Positions 25,290-35,748 of a stretch of DNA of 35,748 nt are shown here, piece by piece (the stretch's first letter is position 1; the number at the start of each line of letters is the position of its first letter). The stretch comes from Schlegelella_A sp036496385 (GTDB lineage Bacteria; Pseudomonadota; Gammaproteobacteria; Burkholderiales; Burkholderiaceae_C). The DNA is taken from positions 1 through 35,748 of the forward strand of contig DASXLD010000011.1 in NCBI GenBank assembly GCA_036496385.1. Reading direction: 5' to 3'. Below the pieces are notes generated by a model that saw only the letters and a program-made list of their open reading frames with translations, made no database searches and was not told the origin of the DNA. The position numbers were made by a program, and so were the translations under genes.

Positions 25290-26915
25290 TCAGCCCCGCA
25301 ACCGAAATCTCTGCAGCTTGCCCGTCTCCGTCCGCGGCAGCGAGTCGCGGAACTCGATCGCGCGCGGGTACTTGTACGGCGCGACGCTCGCCTTCACGTG
25401 GTCCTGCAGCGCCTTGACCATCACCTCGCCCGCCGCGTGCGGCTCGCGCAGGACGACGAAGGCCTTGACGATCTGGCCGCGCTCCTCGTCGGCAACGCCG
25501 ATGACCGCGCACTCGGCGACGGCCTCGTGCTGCAGCAGGGCGTCCTCGACCTCGACCGCGGCGATGTTGTAGCCGGCCGAGACGATCATGTCGTCGGTGC
25601 GCGACTGGTAGAAGAAGTAGCCGTCGGCATCCATCAGGTAGGCGTCGCCGGTGTAGTTCCAGCCGTCCTTCACGTAGTCGGCCTGGCGCGGGTCGTCGAG
25701 GTAGCGGCAGCCGGTCGGGCCCTGCACGGCGAGGCGACCGATGGTCCCAGGTGCAACTTCCTTGCCAGCGTCGTCGACGACGCGGGCGCGATAACCCGGC
25801 ACGGCCTTGCCGGTCGCGCCCGGACGAGCGTCGGCCTCGTCGGCGGAGATGAAGATATGCAGCATCTCGGTCGCGCCGATGCCGTCGATGATCTCGATCC
25901 CGGTCGATTCGCGCCAGAGCGCGCGCGTCGCCGCGGGCAGCGCCTCGCCGGCGGCAACGCACTTGCGCAACACGCCGCCGTCGCGGACGCCGATCCTGCG
26001 CTCGCGCGCAGCCGCGGCGAGCGCGCGGTACGACGTCGGCGCGGTGAAGAGCACCGTCGCGCGGTGCGCGATCGCCGCCTCGAGCAGCTCCGGTGGCGAG
26101 GGCTTCTCGACCAGCACCGTCCGGGCGCCGATCGCCATCGGGAACAGCGTCAGCCCGCCGAGGCCGAACGTGAACGCGAGCGGCGGGCTGCCGATGAAGA
26201 CGTCGTCGGGCGCAGCGTGCAGCACGTGCGGTGGAAAGCACGCGCAGCTCGCCATGACGTCGCGGTGGAAGTGGATCGTCGCTTTCGGCTGCCCGGTCGT
26301 GCCGGACGTGAAGGCGAGCAGGCAGATGTCGTCGGCGGCGGTGCCGACGGCGGTGAACGGCGCGTCGTGACCCGCCATTCGCATCTCGAGCCCGACCGGC
26401 GACGGATCGTCGAACAGGATCGTCGTCGCGAGCGAGGGTCGCGCTGCCGCGGCGGCCTCGAGCTCGCCGCGCAGCGACGCATCGCAGAGGGCGATCGTCA
26501 CCTGCGCCTTGTCGATGATCTGGACGAGCTCCTTGGCGCGCAGCATCGGCATCGTCGCGACCGCGATGCCGCCCGCCTTCATCACCGCGAACCAGCAGGC
26601 CACGAGCATCGGCTTGTTGGCGGCGCGCAGCAGCACGCGGTTGCCGGCGACGAGGCCGCACTCGCGGACGAGGACATGGGCGATCGCGTCGGCCTGGCGC
26701 TGCAGCCCGGCGTACGTCCACGCCGGGCCGCCGGGAGCGCTGACGCACGGCCGCCTGCCGCGCCCTTCGCGGACGTGGCGGTCGAGCAGCTCGCTCGCGC
26801 AGTTCAGCCGGTCGGGGAACTTCAGCTCGGGAAGATCGAACAGGAACCTCGGCTGCGCCGCCGGCGGCGGCAGGTGGTCGCGCGCGAAGGTGTCGACGTG
26901 CGCCGTGGTCGCCAT
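25290..26915 (-). CDS. abmG: 2-aminobenzoate (anthranilate)-CoA ligase
   Basis: This ANL-superfamily ligase forms an aryl-CoA thioester from the acid, ATP and CoA. The 541-residue product opens TAHVDTFARDHLPPP and keeps PDRLNCASELLDRHV. It then has the P-loop FTSGTTGQPK, GSPPLAFTFGLGGL, DGIGATEMLHIFIS, YNIAAVEVEDALL and the C-terminal PRTETGKLQRF with the catalytic Lys. This full-length pattern matches 2-aminobenzoate-CoA ligases of aerobic anthranilate degraders, such as that named abmG in Azoarcus evansii. Benzoate-CoA ligase is a close relative and cannot be excluded without assay. ATG 26915 lies 20 bases after the gcdH stop. It is the last gene of the catabolic operon. A 141-base gap without a gene separates it from the cyclase. 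Confidence 0.87.
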   Translation of the reverse strand: MATTAHVDTFARDHLPPPAAQPRFLFDLPELKFPDRLNCASELLDRHVREGRGRRPCVSAPGGPAWTYAGLQRQADAIAHVLVRECGLVAGNRVLLRAANKPMLVACWFAVMKAGGIAVATMPMLRAKELVQIIDKAQVTIALCDASLRGELEAAAAARPSLATTILFDDPSPVGLEMRMAGHDAPFTAVGTAADDICLLAFTSGTTGQPKATIHFHRDVMASCACFPPHVLHAAPDDVFIGSPPLAFTFGLGGLTLFPMAIGARTVLVEKPSPPELLEAAIAHRATVLFTAPTSYRALAAAARERRIGVRDGGVLRKCVAAGEALPAATRALWRESTGIEIIDGIGATEMLHIFISADEADARPGATGKAVPGYRARVVDDAGKEVAPGTIGRLAVQGPTGCRYLDDPRQADYVKDGWNYTGDAYLMDADGYFFYQSRTDDMIVSAGYNIAAVEVEDALLQHEAVAECAVIGVADEERGQIVKAFVVLREPHAAGEVMVKALQDHVKASVAPYKYPRAIEFRDSLPRTETGKLQRFRLRG

Positions 26916-26935
26916 GGCCTGCTCTTTACCGACGA

Positions 26936-28117
26936 CTAGAACGCGGCGATGCCGGTGATCGCACGGCCGAGGATCAGCGCGTGCACGTCGTGCGTTCCCT
27001 CGTAGGTGTTGACGACTTCGAGGTTGACGAGGTGGCGGGCGACGCCGAACTCGTCGCTGATGCCGTTGCCGCCCATCATGTCGCGCGCCATGCGCGCGAT
27101 GTCGAGCGCCTTGCCGCACGAGTTGCGCTTCAGGATCGACGTGATCTCGACCGCGGCCGTGCCCTCGTCTTTCATCCGGCCGAGGCGCAGGCACGCTTGC
27201 AGGCCGATCGTGATCTCGGTCTGCATGTCGGCGAGCTTCTTCTGCACCAGCTGGTTGGCGGCGAGGGGCTTGCCGAACTGCTTGCGGTCGAGCGTGTACT
27301 GGCGGGCGCGGTGCCAGCAGTCCTCGGCGGCGCCGAGCGCACCCCAGGCGATGCCGTAGCGCGCAGAGTTGAGGCAGGTGAACGGGCCCTTCAGGCCGCG
27401 CACCTCGGGGAACGCGTTCTCCTCCGGGCAGAACACGCTGTCCATCACGATCTCGCCGGTGATCGAGGCGCGCAAGCCCACCTTGCCGTGGATCGCCGGC
27501 GTCGCGAGGCCCTTGGCGCCCTTCTCGAGCAGGAAGCCTCGGATCGCGCCTTCGTCGTCCTTCGCCCAGACGAGCAGCACATCGGCGACCGGCGAGTTGG
27601 TGATCCACATCTTGGCGCCGCTCAGCGAATAGCCGCCCGCGACCTTCCTGGCGCGCGTGACCATGCTGCCGGGATCGGAGCCGTGGTCGGGCTCGGTGAG
27701 GCCAAAGCACCCGATCGATTCGCCGGTGGCGAGCTTGGGCAGGTATTTCTGCCTTTGCGCCTCGGTGCCGAACTCGTGGATCGGGACCATGACGAGCGAC
27801 GATTGCACGCTCATCATCGAGCGATACCCGGAATCGACGCGCTCGACCTCGCGGGCGACGACGCCGTAGCAGACGTAGTTCATGCCGCCGCCGCCGTACT
27901 GCTCGGGGATCGTCGCGCCGAGCAGGCCGAGCTCGCCCATCTCGCGAAAGATCGCGAGGTCGGTCGTGCCGTTGCGAAACGCCTCGAGGACGCGCGGCGC
28001 GAGCCGGTCTTGCGCGTATGCGCGCGCCGCCTCGCGCACCGCGCGCTCGTCGCCGCTCAGCTGCTGGTCGAGCAGCAGCGGATCGTCCCAGTGAAAGCTC
28101 GCCTTCGTCTTGGCCAT
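26936..28117 (-). CDS. gcdH: Glutaryl-CoA dehydrogenase
   Basis: This flavoprotein oxidises and decarboxylates glutaryl-CoA to crotonyl-CoA and passes electrons to ETF. The 393-residue protein carries GCFGLTEPDHGSDPGSM, KMWITNSPVADV and LDRKQFGKPLAANQL. The signature NTYEGTHDVHALILGR contains the catalytic base Glu373, and GNGISDEFGVARHL is typical of this subfamily. In an aromatic-CoA operon it would act after ring opening, on a dicarboxylyl-CoA. Its start has GGAG upstream and lies 25 bases after the ridA stop. Confidence 0.93.
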   Translation of the reverse strand: MAKTKASFHWDDPLLLDQQLSGDERAVREAARAYAQDRLAPRVLEAFRNGTTDLAIFREMGELGLLGATIPEQYGGGGMNYVCYGVVAREVERVDSGYRSMMSVQSSLVMVPIHEFGTEAQRQKYLPKLATGESIGCFGLTEPDHGSDPGSMVTRARKVAGGYSLSGAKMWITNSPVADVLLVWAKDDEGAIRGFLLEKGAKGLATPAIHGKVGLRASITGEIVMDSVFCPEENAFPEVRGLKGPFTCLNSARYGIAWGALGAAEDCWHRARQYTLDRKQFGKPLAANQLVQKKLADMQTEITIGLQACLRLGRMKDEGTAAVEITSILKRNSCGKALDIARMARDMMGGNGISDEFGVARHLVNLEVVNTYEGTHDVHALILGRAITGIAAF

Positions 28118-28142
28118 GTGATGTTCTCCTGCTTCGCGACGC

Positions 28143-28544
28143 TCAGTCGGGCACGACCGCGGTGACCTCGATCTCGACCTTGGCGCGATCTTCCATCAGC
28201 GCCGTCACCTCGACCGCCGTCATCGCGATGTCGTAGTGGCCGATGACCTCGCGAAACGCCGCGCCGATCGCCCGGCCCGCGGCGAGGTACTCGCGCTTGC
28301 TCGTCACGTACCACGTCATGCGGACGATGTGCTCGGGCCTGGCGTCGCCCGCGCGCAGGACCGCGACGACGTTCTCGAGCGCGCGCCGCGCTTGGGCGGC
28401 GAAGTCGTCGCTCGTGAAGACGCCCTCGGGACTCCAGCCGATCTGGCCGGCGACGTGGAGCTGCCGTCCGCGCGCGGCAACGCCGTTCGCGTAGCCCTTG
28501 GGTCGCGGCCAGCCCTCGGGAAGGAGCGCTTCGTTGCGGTTCAT
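28143..28544 (-). CDS. Rid-family (YjgF/UK114) protein lacking the catalytic arginine
   Basis: Rid proteins hydrolyse reactive enamines and imines to ketone and ammonia. The 133-residue protein has GRQLHVAGQIGW, ALENVVAVLRAGDARPEHIVRMTWYVT, and VEVTALMEDRAKVEIEVTAV. The conserved PAR(S/T) motif, whose arginine binds the substrate carboxylate in RidA, reads IAMT, with Met108 in place of Arg. It is thus one of the Arg-less Rid subfamilies. The start overlaps the acyl-CoA dehydrogenase stop (ATGA), with an AGGAG site upstream. Within this operon the aminated CoA-thioester product of the monooxygenase, itself an enamine, is a reasonable substrate. That role is inferred. Confidence 0.88.
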   Translation of the reverse strand: MNRNEALLPEGWPRPKGYANGVAARGRQLHVAGQIGWSPEGVFTSDDFAAQARRALENVVAVLRAGDARPEHIVRMTWYVTSKREYLAAGRAIGAAFREVIGHYDIAMTAVEVTALMEDRAKVEIEVTAVVPD

Positions 28545-29767
28545 GATCGCTTCTCCTGGTGGCTGTCGCCGGCATACGCCTTCAGCAGGTCGCGGCCGAT
28601 GATGAGCTGCTGCACCTCGCTCGCGCCTTCGTAGATGCGCAGCGCCCGGATCTCGCGATAGAGCCGCTCGACGGTCTCGCCGCTCTTGACGCCGAGGCCG
28701 CCCCAGAGTTGCACCGCGTCATCGATCACCTGCTGCGCGCCTTCGGTCGCGGCGAGCTTGGCCATCGCCGCCTCGCGCGTGACGTTTCGGCCGTGGTCGC
28801 GCAGCCAGGCGGCGCGGTAGGTCAGCAGCGCGGCGCTGTCGATCGTCGTCGCCATCTGCGCGAGCCTGGCCTGCGTGAGCTGGAAATCGGCGAGGACGCC
28901 GCCGAACATCTTGCGCGAGGTCGCGCGCGCCATCGCCTCGTCGAAGGCGCGCCTGGCGAAGCCGAGCGCGGCGGCGGCGACCGAGGTGCGAAAGACGTCG
29001 AGTGTCCGCATCGCCACCTTGAAGCCCTCGCCCTCGACGCCGATGCGCCGGCTCGCCGGGACGCGGCAGTTGCTGAAGCGCAGGCGCGCGAGCGGGTGCG
29101 GCGCGATGACGTCGATGCGCTCGGCGATCGACAAGCCCGGCGCGTCGGCGTCGACGATGAAGGCGCTGATGCCGCGCGCGCCCTTGGCGGCCGGGTCGTC
29201 GGCGCTGCCAGTGCGGGCGAAGACGACGCAGAAGTCGGCGATGCCGCCGTTGCTGATCCAGGTCTTCTCGCCGTCGAGGACGTAGCCGTCGGCATCGGCG
29301 TGCGCCGCGCATGCCATCGCCGCGACGTCGGAGCCGGCGTCGGGCTCGGAGAGCGCGAACGCGGCGATCGACTTGCCGGCGGCGACGCGCGGCAGGTAGT
29401 GCGCCTTCTGCTCGGCCGTGCCGGCGAGGCTGATCGCGCCGGAGCCGAGTCCCTGCATCGCGAACGCGAAGTCGGCGAGGCCGTCGTGGCGCGCCAGCGT
29501 CTCGCGCGCGAGGCAGATCGTTCGCGTGTCGATCGCGTCGGCCGCGCCGCCGTGCCCGCGGCCGGCGACGGCGTGGGCGAGCCAGCCCGCGTCGCCGAGC
29601 GAGCGGACGAGCGAGCGGCAGGTGGCGTCGACCTCGGCGCGCTCGTGGCCGTGGGCATGGCCGAGGTTCGCGCCGGCCCACGCGTCGAGCTCGGCGGCGA
29701 ACGCGCGATGCTGCGGCTCGAAGAACGGCCAATCGAGGCCATCGGACATGGCGCGGGGCGCGGCCAT
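28541..29767 (-). CDS. Acyl-CoA dehydrogenase family protein
   Basis: The 408-residue protein shows the acyl-CoA dehydrogenase pattern: AFALSEPDAGSDVAAM, GEKTWISNGGIADF, FGGVLADFQLTQARLAQM, and GLGVKSGETVERLYREIRA. The catalytic base is probably Glu380 in RIYEGASEVQQL. It is an FAD enzyme that introduces a double bond next to a CoA thioester. ATG 29767 overlaps the gst stop (TGATG); ATG 29749, six codons later, is equally possible. Its exact substrate is unknown, but operon position suggests an intermediate of the aromatic-CoA pathway. Confidence 0.9.
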   Translation of the reverse strand: MAAPRAMSDGLDWPFFEPQHRAFAAELDAWAGANLGHAHGHERAEVDATCRSLVRSLGDAGWLAHAVAGRGHGGAADAIDTRTICLARETLARHDGLADFAFAMQGLGSGAISLAGTAEQKAHYLPRVAAGKSIAAFALSEPDAGSDVAAMACAAHADADGYVLDGEKTWISNGGIADFCVVFARTGSADDPAAKGARGISAFIVDADAPGLSIAERIDVIAPHPLARLRFSNCRVPASRRIGVEGEGFKVAMRTLDVFRTSVAAAALGFARRAFDEAMARATSRKMFGGVLADFQLTQARLAQMATTIDSAALLTYRAAWLRDHGRNVTREAAMAKLAATEGAQQVIDDAVQLWGGLGVKSGETVERLYREIRALRIYEGASEVQQLIIGRDLLKAYAGDSHQEKRS

Positions 29768-30420
29768 CACCATTTCGGCGCGATGCGCTCGCCCGGCAGG
29801 ATCTCGTACGGGTCGCCCCAGCCCGGTGCCGCGCGCACGCGCTCGCGCCACGCGGCGAGGTTCGGGAAGCGCTCCTCGAGCACGTAGCCGCTCTCCTCGG
29901 CCGGGAAGAAGAGGTAGCCCGAGAGCGAGATGTCGGCGATCGTGAAGGCGTCGCCGAGCATGAACCGGCGACCCGTCAAGTGTTTCTCGACGACCCCGAA
30001 CGCGCCGTCGATGCGGCCCTTCAGGAATTCGGCGACCGCCGGGTCGGGCGCCTTTGCGGCGAACGACTTCATGAAGCGCCAGGTCGCGAAGTAGCTGGTG
30101 AACTTGTGGTTGTCGTAGAAGAGCCAGCGCAGGACCTCGCGTTGCGCGTCGGCGCCGGTGCCGCCGAACCGGCCGTGCTGCTCGGCGAGCATGGTCAGGA
30201 TCACGCCCGACTGCGTGACCTTTCTGCCGTCGTCGAGCTCGAGCACGGGCACCTCGCCCATCTCGTTGACGCTTTCGCGCCAGGCGGCGCTGCGCGTCGC
30301 GCCGCCGGCGAACTCGGCCAGCGACATCGCCACCGGCTGCCACGGCACGCCGAGCGCGCGCAGCAGGAAGGCGACCTTGAAGCTGTTGCCTGACTGGGCG
30401 AAGCCGTGCAGCCTGAGCAT
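29767..30420 (-). CDS. Glutathione S-transferase family protein
   Basis: The 217-residue protein starts MLRLHGFAQSGNSFKVAFLL, the N-terminal thioredoxin-fold of GSTs with a likely Ser in the glutathione site. NEMGEVPVLELDDGRKVTQSGVIL follows with the cis-proline and the gamma-glutamyl-binding QS. The C-terminal helical domain has FMLGDAFTIADISLSGYLFF. ATG 30420 lies four bases after the crotonase stop. GSTs in aromatic operons often act as isomerases or detoxify reactive intermediates; nothing here settles which. Confidence 0.88.
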   Translation of the reverse strand: MLRLHGFAQSGNSFKVAFLLRALGVPWQPVAMSLAEFAGGATRSAAWRESVNEMGEVPVLELDDGRKVTQSGVILTMLAEQHGRFGGTGADAQREVLRWLFYDNHKFTSYFATWRFMKSFAAKAPDPAVAEFLKGRIDGAFGVVEKHLTGRRFMLGDAFTIADISLSGYLFFPAEESGYVLEERFPNLAAWRERVRAAPGWGDPYEILPGERIAPKW

Positions 30421-30424
30421 CTCG

Positions 30425-31284
<860 letters not shown>

Positions 31285-31288
<4 letters not shown>

Positions 31289-31818
31289 GACAGGTCGGCC
31301 TCCGCTCGTTGTTCACTCTGGACGAGTTGGACGCGCAGGCGGCCGAGCTGCGTGTGCAGCTGCTGCACCGCGCTCGCGTCGAGGCCGGCGAAGAGCTCGA
31401 GGATCCAGCCCTCGTGCTCGCGCGCCATCGCCTCGAAGCCGCGCCTGCCCTTCGGCGTCAGGCGGACGATCCAGGCGCGCCGGTCGCCCGGGCTGCTCTC
31501 GCGGACGACGACACCCTCGCTCGCGAGGTCGTCGGTCAGCCCGGTGACGTTGCCGCCGGTCACCATCAGCAGCTTCGAGAGCTCGCGCATCTTCATGCCG
31601 TCCTTGAAGCGGTAGAGCTGCGCCATGTAGTCGAAGCGCGCGAGCGAGATGCCGAAGCGCTCGCGCAGGCGCCGCCGGATCTCGGCCTCGACCTGCGTCG
31701 TGCACGCGAGCATGCGCAGCCACAGGCGCAGCGCCGCGTGGTCGCCGCTGCCGGCGCGCGCTTCGTGGCCGAGCTCCTGCGCGCTCTCGAGGACCGCATG
31801 CGAAACGTCGTTCTTCAT
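31285..31818 (-). CDS. MarR-family transcriptional regulator
   Basis: The 177-residue protein has the winged helix typical of MarR: SLARFDYMAQLYRF, MKMRELSKLLMVTGGNVTGL with the recognition helix, and the wing VVVRESSPGDRRAWIVRLTPKG. MarR regulators of aryl-CoA operons are usually repressors released by the CoA thioester. The gene sits inside the operon directly after the monooxygenase gene, one base apart. The likely target is the palindrome at 34200-34211. Autoregulation of the whole operon is inferred. Confidence 0.92.
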
Positions 31819-31819
31819 T

Positions 31820-34186
<2,367 letters not shown>

Positions 34187-34197
34187 GAGATCTGAAT

Positions 34198-34225
34198 AGT
34201 TTAGTGCTAAAGCAGTCTAGTCGAA
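34198..34225 (-). promoter_or_regulatory. Candidate promoter reading into the monooxygenase gene
   Basis: On the minus strand TTCGAC (34225-34220) and TAAACT (34203-34198) are separated by 16 bases and resemble -35 and -10 boxes. The gap is AT-rich against a very GC-rich background. A start about seven bases on would leave a leader of only about five bases before ATG 34186. The palindrome overlaps the -10 box, as a repressor site would. Confidence 0.35.
34200..34211. promoter_or_regulatory. Perfect palindrome TTTAGTGCTAAA, likely MarR operator
   Basis: TTTAG and CTAAA are exact inverted repeats around TG. They lie in the 30-base gap between the ligase stop and the monooxygenase start, the only AT-rich gap in the operon. 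MarR proteins usually bind palindromes of this size, and a MarR gene is two genes downstream. No second copy was noticed in the window, but the search was by eye. Confidence 0.55.
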
Positions 34226-35748
34226 GGCGGCGCGTCTGGCAAGCGCCGTCTCGGCTTCGCGATCCCAGGCGGTCGGCGTGACGCCACGCTCGCGGAGGAC
34301 GAACTTCTGAACTTTGCCGTTCTCGGTCCGAGGCAGCTCGGCGACGAGGTCGAGAAAGCGCGGGATCGCGAACCGCGGCAGCCGCGACGTGCAGAACGCA
34401 GCGAGCTCGGCGGGGGCGAGCGCCGCGCCCGGGCGGACGACGAGCGCGGCCATCACTTCGTCTTCGGCGAGCTCGGAGCGCACCGGATAGACCGCGGCCG
34501 CGGCGACTGCCGGATGGCAGAGCAGTACCTGCTCGACCTCGAACGACGAGATGTTCTCGCCGCGGCGGCGGATCGAGTCCTTCAGGCGGTCGACGAAGCG
34601 AAACGCGCCGTCGGCATCGCGGACGACGCGGTCGCCGGTGTGGAACCAGAGGTTTCGCCAGGCGCGCAGCGTCTCTTCGGCGCGCTGGAAGTAACCGGTC
34701 GCGAACGCGAACGGAGGATCGGCGCGCAGGACGAGCTCGCCGGCGGCGCCGGCGGGCAGCTCGACGTCGTCGTCGTCGACGACGCGCGCCGCGAAACCCG
34801 GCTGCAGCCAGCCCATCGTGCCTTGGCGCGACGCAGCGGGCGTGCTCGCGATGACGAAATTGGTTTCGGTCGAGCCGTAGCCGTCGACGATCGCGACGCC
34901 GGTGCGCTCGCGCCACGCCTCGGCGACCGGCGCCGGCACGCCGGGACCGAGGACGACGCGCAGCCGATGCGAGCGCTCGGCGGTGCTCGCCGGTTGGGCG
35001 AGCAGCATCGGCACCATTGCGCCGAGCAGGTAGCCGACCGTCGCGCCGGCCGCCTGCATCGCCTGCCAGTAGCCGGATGCCGAGAAGCGCGATTCGTGGA
35101 CGACGCGCGCGCCGGTGAGCGCCGCCTGGAGGAAGGTGTTGAGCGCGTTGACGTGGAACAGCGGCAGCGTCGTGCAGAGGACGTCGTCGCCGCCGATGCC
35201 GAGGATCGTCGCCGTGTTCACGCCCCACCACCAGAGCTGCGCGTGCGGGCAGACGACGCCCTTCGCCGGCCCGGTGGTCCCCGAGGTGTAGAGGATCGCG
35301 AGCGGGTCGCCGGGGCGGACGTCGGCGGCTTCGATCGCCGTCTCGCCGCGCGGGAACGACACGCACGGCACGGTGCGCGGCGCCTCGTCGACGCCGGGCG
35401 GCTCGCCGCCGACGAGCCATGCCGCTTCGAGCGCGGCGGTGGCGCGGCGCGGCGTGTCGAGGCGATCGAGCCACGCTGCCTCGATGACGAGGAGCCGCGC
35501 GCCGCTGTCGCCCAGCACGTACTCGATCTGCGGCGCCATCGCGGCAATGTGGATCGGCACCGCGACGGCGCCGATCCAGCCGCAGCCGAGGACGATCTCG
35601 AGCAGCTCGACACGGTTGCCGCACATCACGGCGACGCGGTCGCCGCGGCGGACTTCGGTGGCGTCGAACATGCGTCCGGCGCGCAGGGGAATGCCGAACG
35701 TGCGCAGGTGATCCGCGCCGGCCAGGTTGATGCCGATGCGCTTCGAGT
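34217..35748 (-). CDS. CaiC-like acyl-CoA ligase, 5' end outside the window
   Basis: This ANL-superfamily ligase is open to the window edge. The core is complete: LYTSGTTGPAKGVVCPHAQ, then TLPLFHVNALNTFL, DGYGSTETNF, FHTGDRVVRDADGAFRFVDRLKDSIRRRGENISSFEVE and PRTENGKVQKF with the catalytic Lys. It resembles carnitine/crotonobetaine-CoA ligases. The N-terminal part seems shortened: FGIPLRAGRMFDATEVRRGDRVAVM runs together, where ANL enzymes usually have about 40 more residues (the TYAEL segment). An ATG at 35671 exists but is probably internal, because the frame continues with sensible residues. It is upstream of abmA and likely in the same operon; its acid substrate is unknown. Confidence 0.85.
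   Translation of the reverse strand, partial: SKRIGINLAGADHLRTFGIPLRAGRMFDATEVRRGDRVAVMCGNRVELLEIVLGCGWIGAVAVPIHIAAMAPQIEYVLGDSGARLLVIEAAWLDRLDTPRRATAALEAAWLVGGEPPGVDEAPRTVPCVSFPRGETAIEAADVRPGDPLAILYTSGTTGPAKGVVCPHAQLWWWGVNTATILGIGGDDVLCTTLPLFHVNALNTFLQAALTGARVVHESRFSASGYWQAMQAAGATVGYLLGAMVPMLLAQPASTAERSHRLRVVLGPGVPAPVAEAWRERTGVAIVDGYGSTETNFVIASTPAASRQGTMGWLQPGFAARVVDDDDVELPAGAAGELVLRADPPFAFATGYFQRAEETLRAWRNLWFHTGDRVVRDADGAFRFVDRLKDSIRRRGENISSFEVEQVLLCHPAVAAAAVYPVRSELAEDEVMAALVVRPGAALAPAELAAFCTSRLPRFAIPRFLDLVAELPRTENGKVQKFVLRERGVTPTAWDREAETALARRAAFD

Overview
The window is a GC-rich, densely coded piece of a bacterial chromosome. Gene content and order point to a betaproteobacterium, probably Burkholderiales or Rhodocyclales-like: fba-purC and purE-purK-tsaC on one strand, tsaB-rimI followed by a uracil-DNA-glycosylase-fold gene, ttcA, glmU, a class II aldolase of the Calvin-cycle subtype, and a PEP-CTERM surface protein. 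No rRNA, tRNA, insertion sequence or CRISPR array was seen. No stretch longer than about 230 bases lacks a gene. Genus is not claimed.

Positions 1-15000 are mostly housekeeping. They hold a MidA-type methyltransferase (cut by the window edge), ttcA (tRNA thiolation), two lipoproteins, glmU (UDP-GlcNAc synthesis), the tsaB-rimI-UDG-like operon (tRNA t6A and ribosomal acetylation), dacB (peptidoglycan), an SGNH-hydrolase lipoprotein, tsaC/Sua5, purK and purE, a CnoX-type thioredoxin-TPR protein, purC and fba. Several junctions are 4-base stop/start overlaps. The UDG-like protein has lost the catalytic and iron-sulfur residues of its family.

Positions 15100-25150 are more accessory. They hold a dienoyl-CoA-reductase-like SDR, a decayed VapBC-like toxin-antitoxin remnant, an MscS-family channel, a three-gene operon (a 1120-residue beta-repeat PEP-CTERM protein followed by two small related membrane/coiled-coil proteins of unknown function), and a large class III nucleotide cyclase-AAA ATPase-TPR protein.

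Positions 25290-35748, all on the minus strand, form a compact aromatic-catabolic operon resembling the aerobic 2-aminobenzoyl-CoA (anthranilate) pathway. In transcription order it encodes a CaiC-like acyl-CoA ligase (cut by the window edge), a two-domain flavin monooxygenase/Old-Yellow-Enzyme reductase (AbmA-like), a MarR regulator, an atypical crotonase, a glutathione transferase, an acyl-CoA dehydrogenase, a Rid protein lacking the usual arginine, a glutaryl-CoA dehydrogenase and a 2-aminobenzoate-CoA ligase. A perfect 12-base palindrome in an AT-rich gap before the monooxygenase is a likely MarR operator. Read together, the atypical Rid protein and crotonase suggest a deamination and ring-opening branch for the monooxygenase product. 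This is the most interesting hypothesis in the window.
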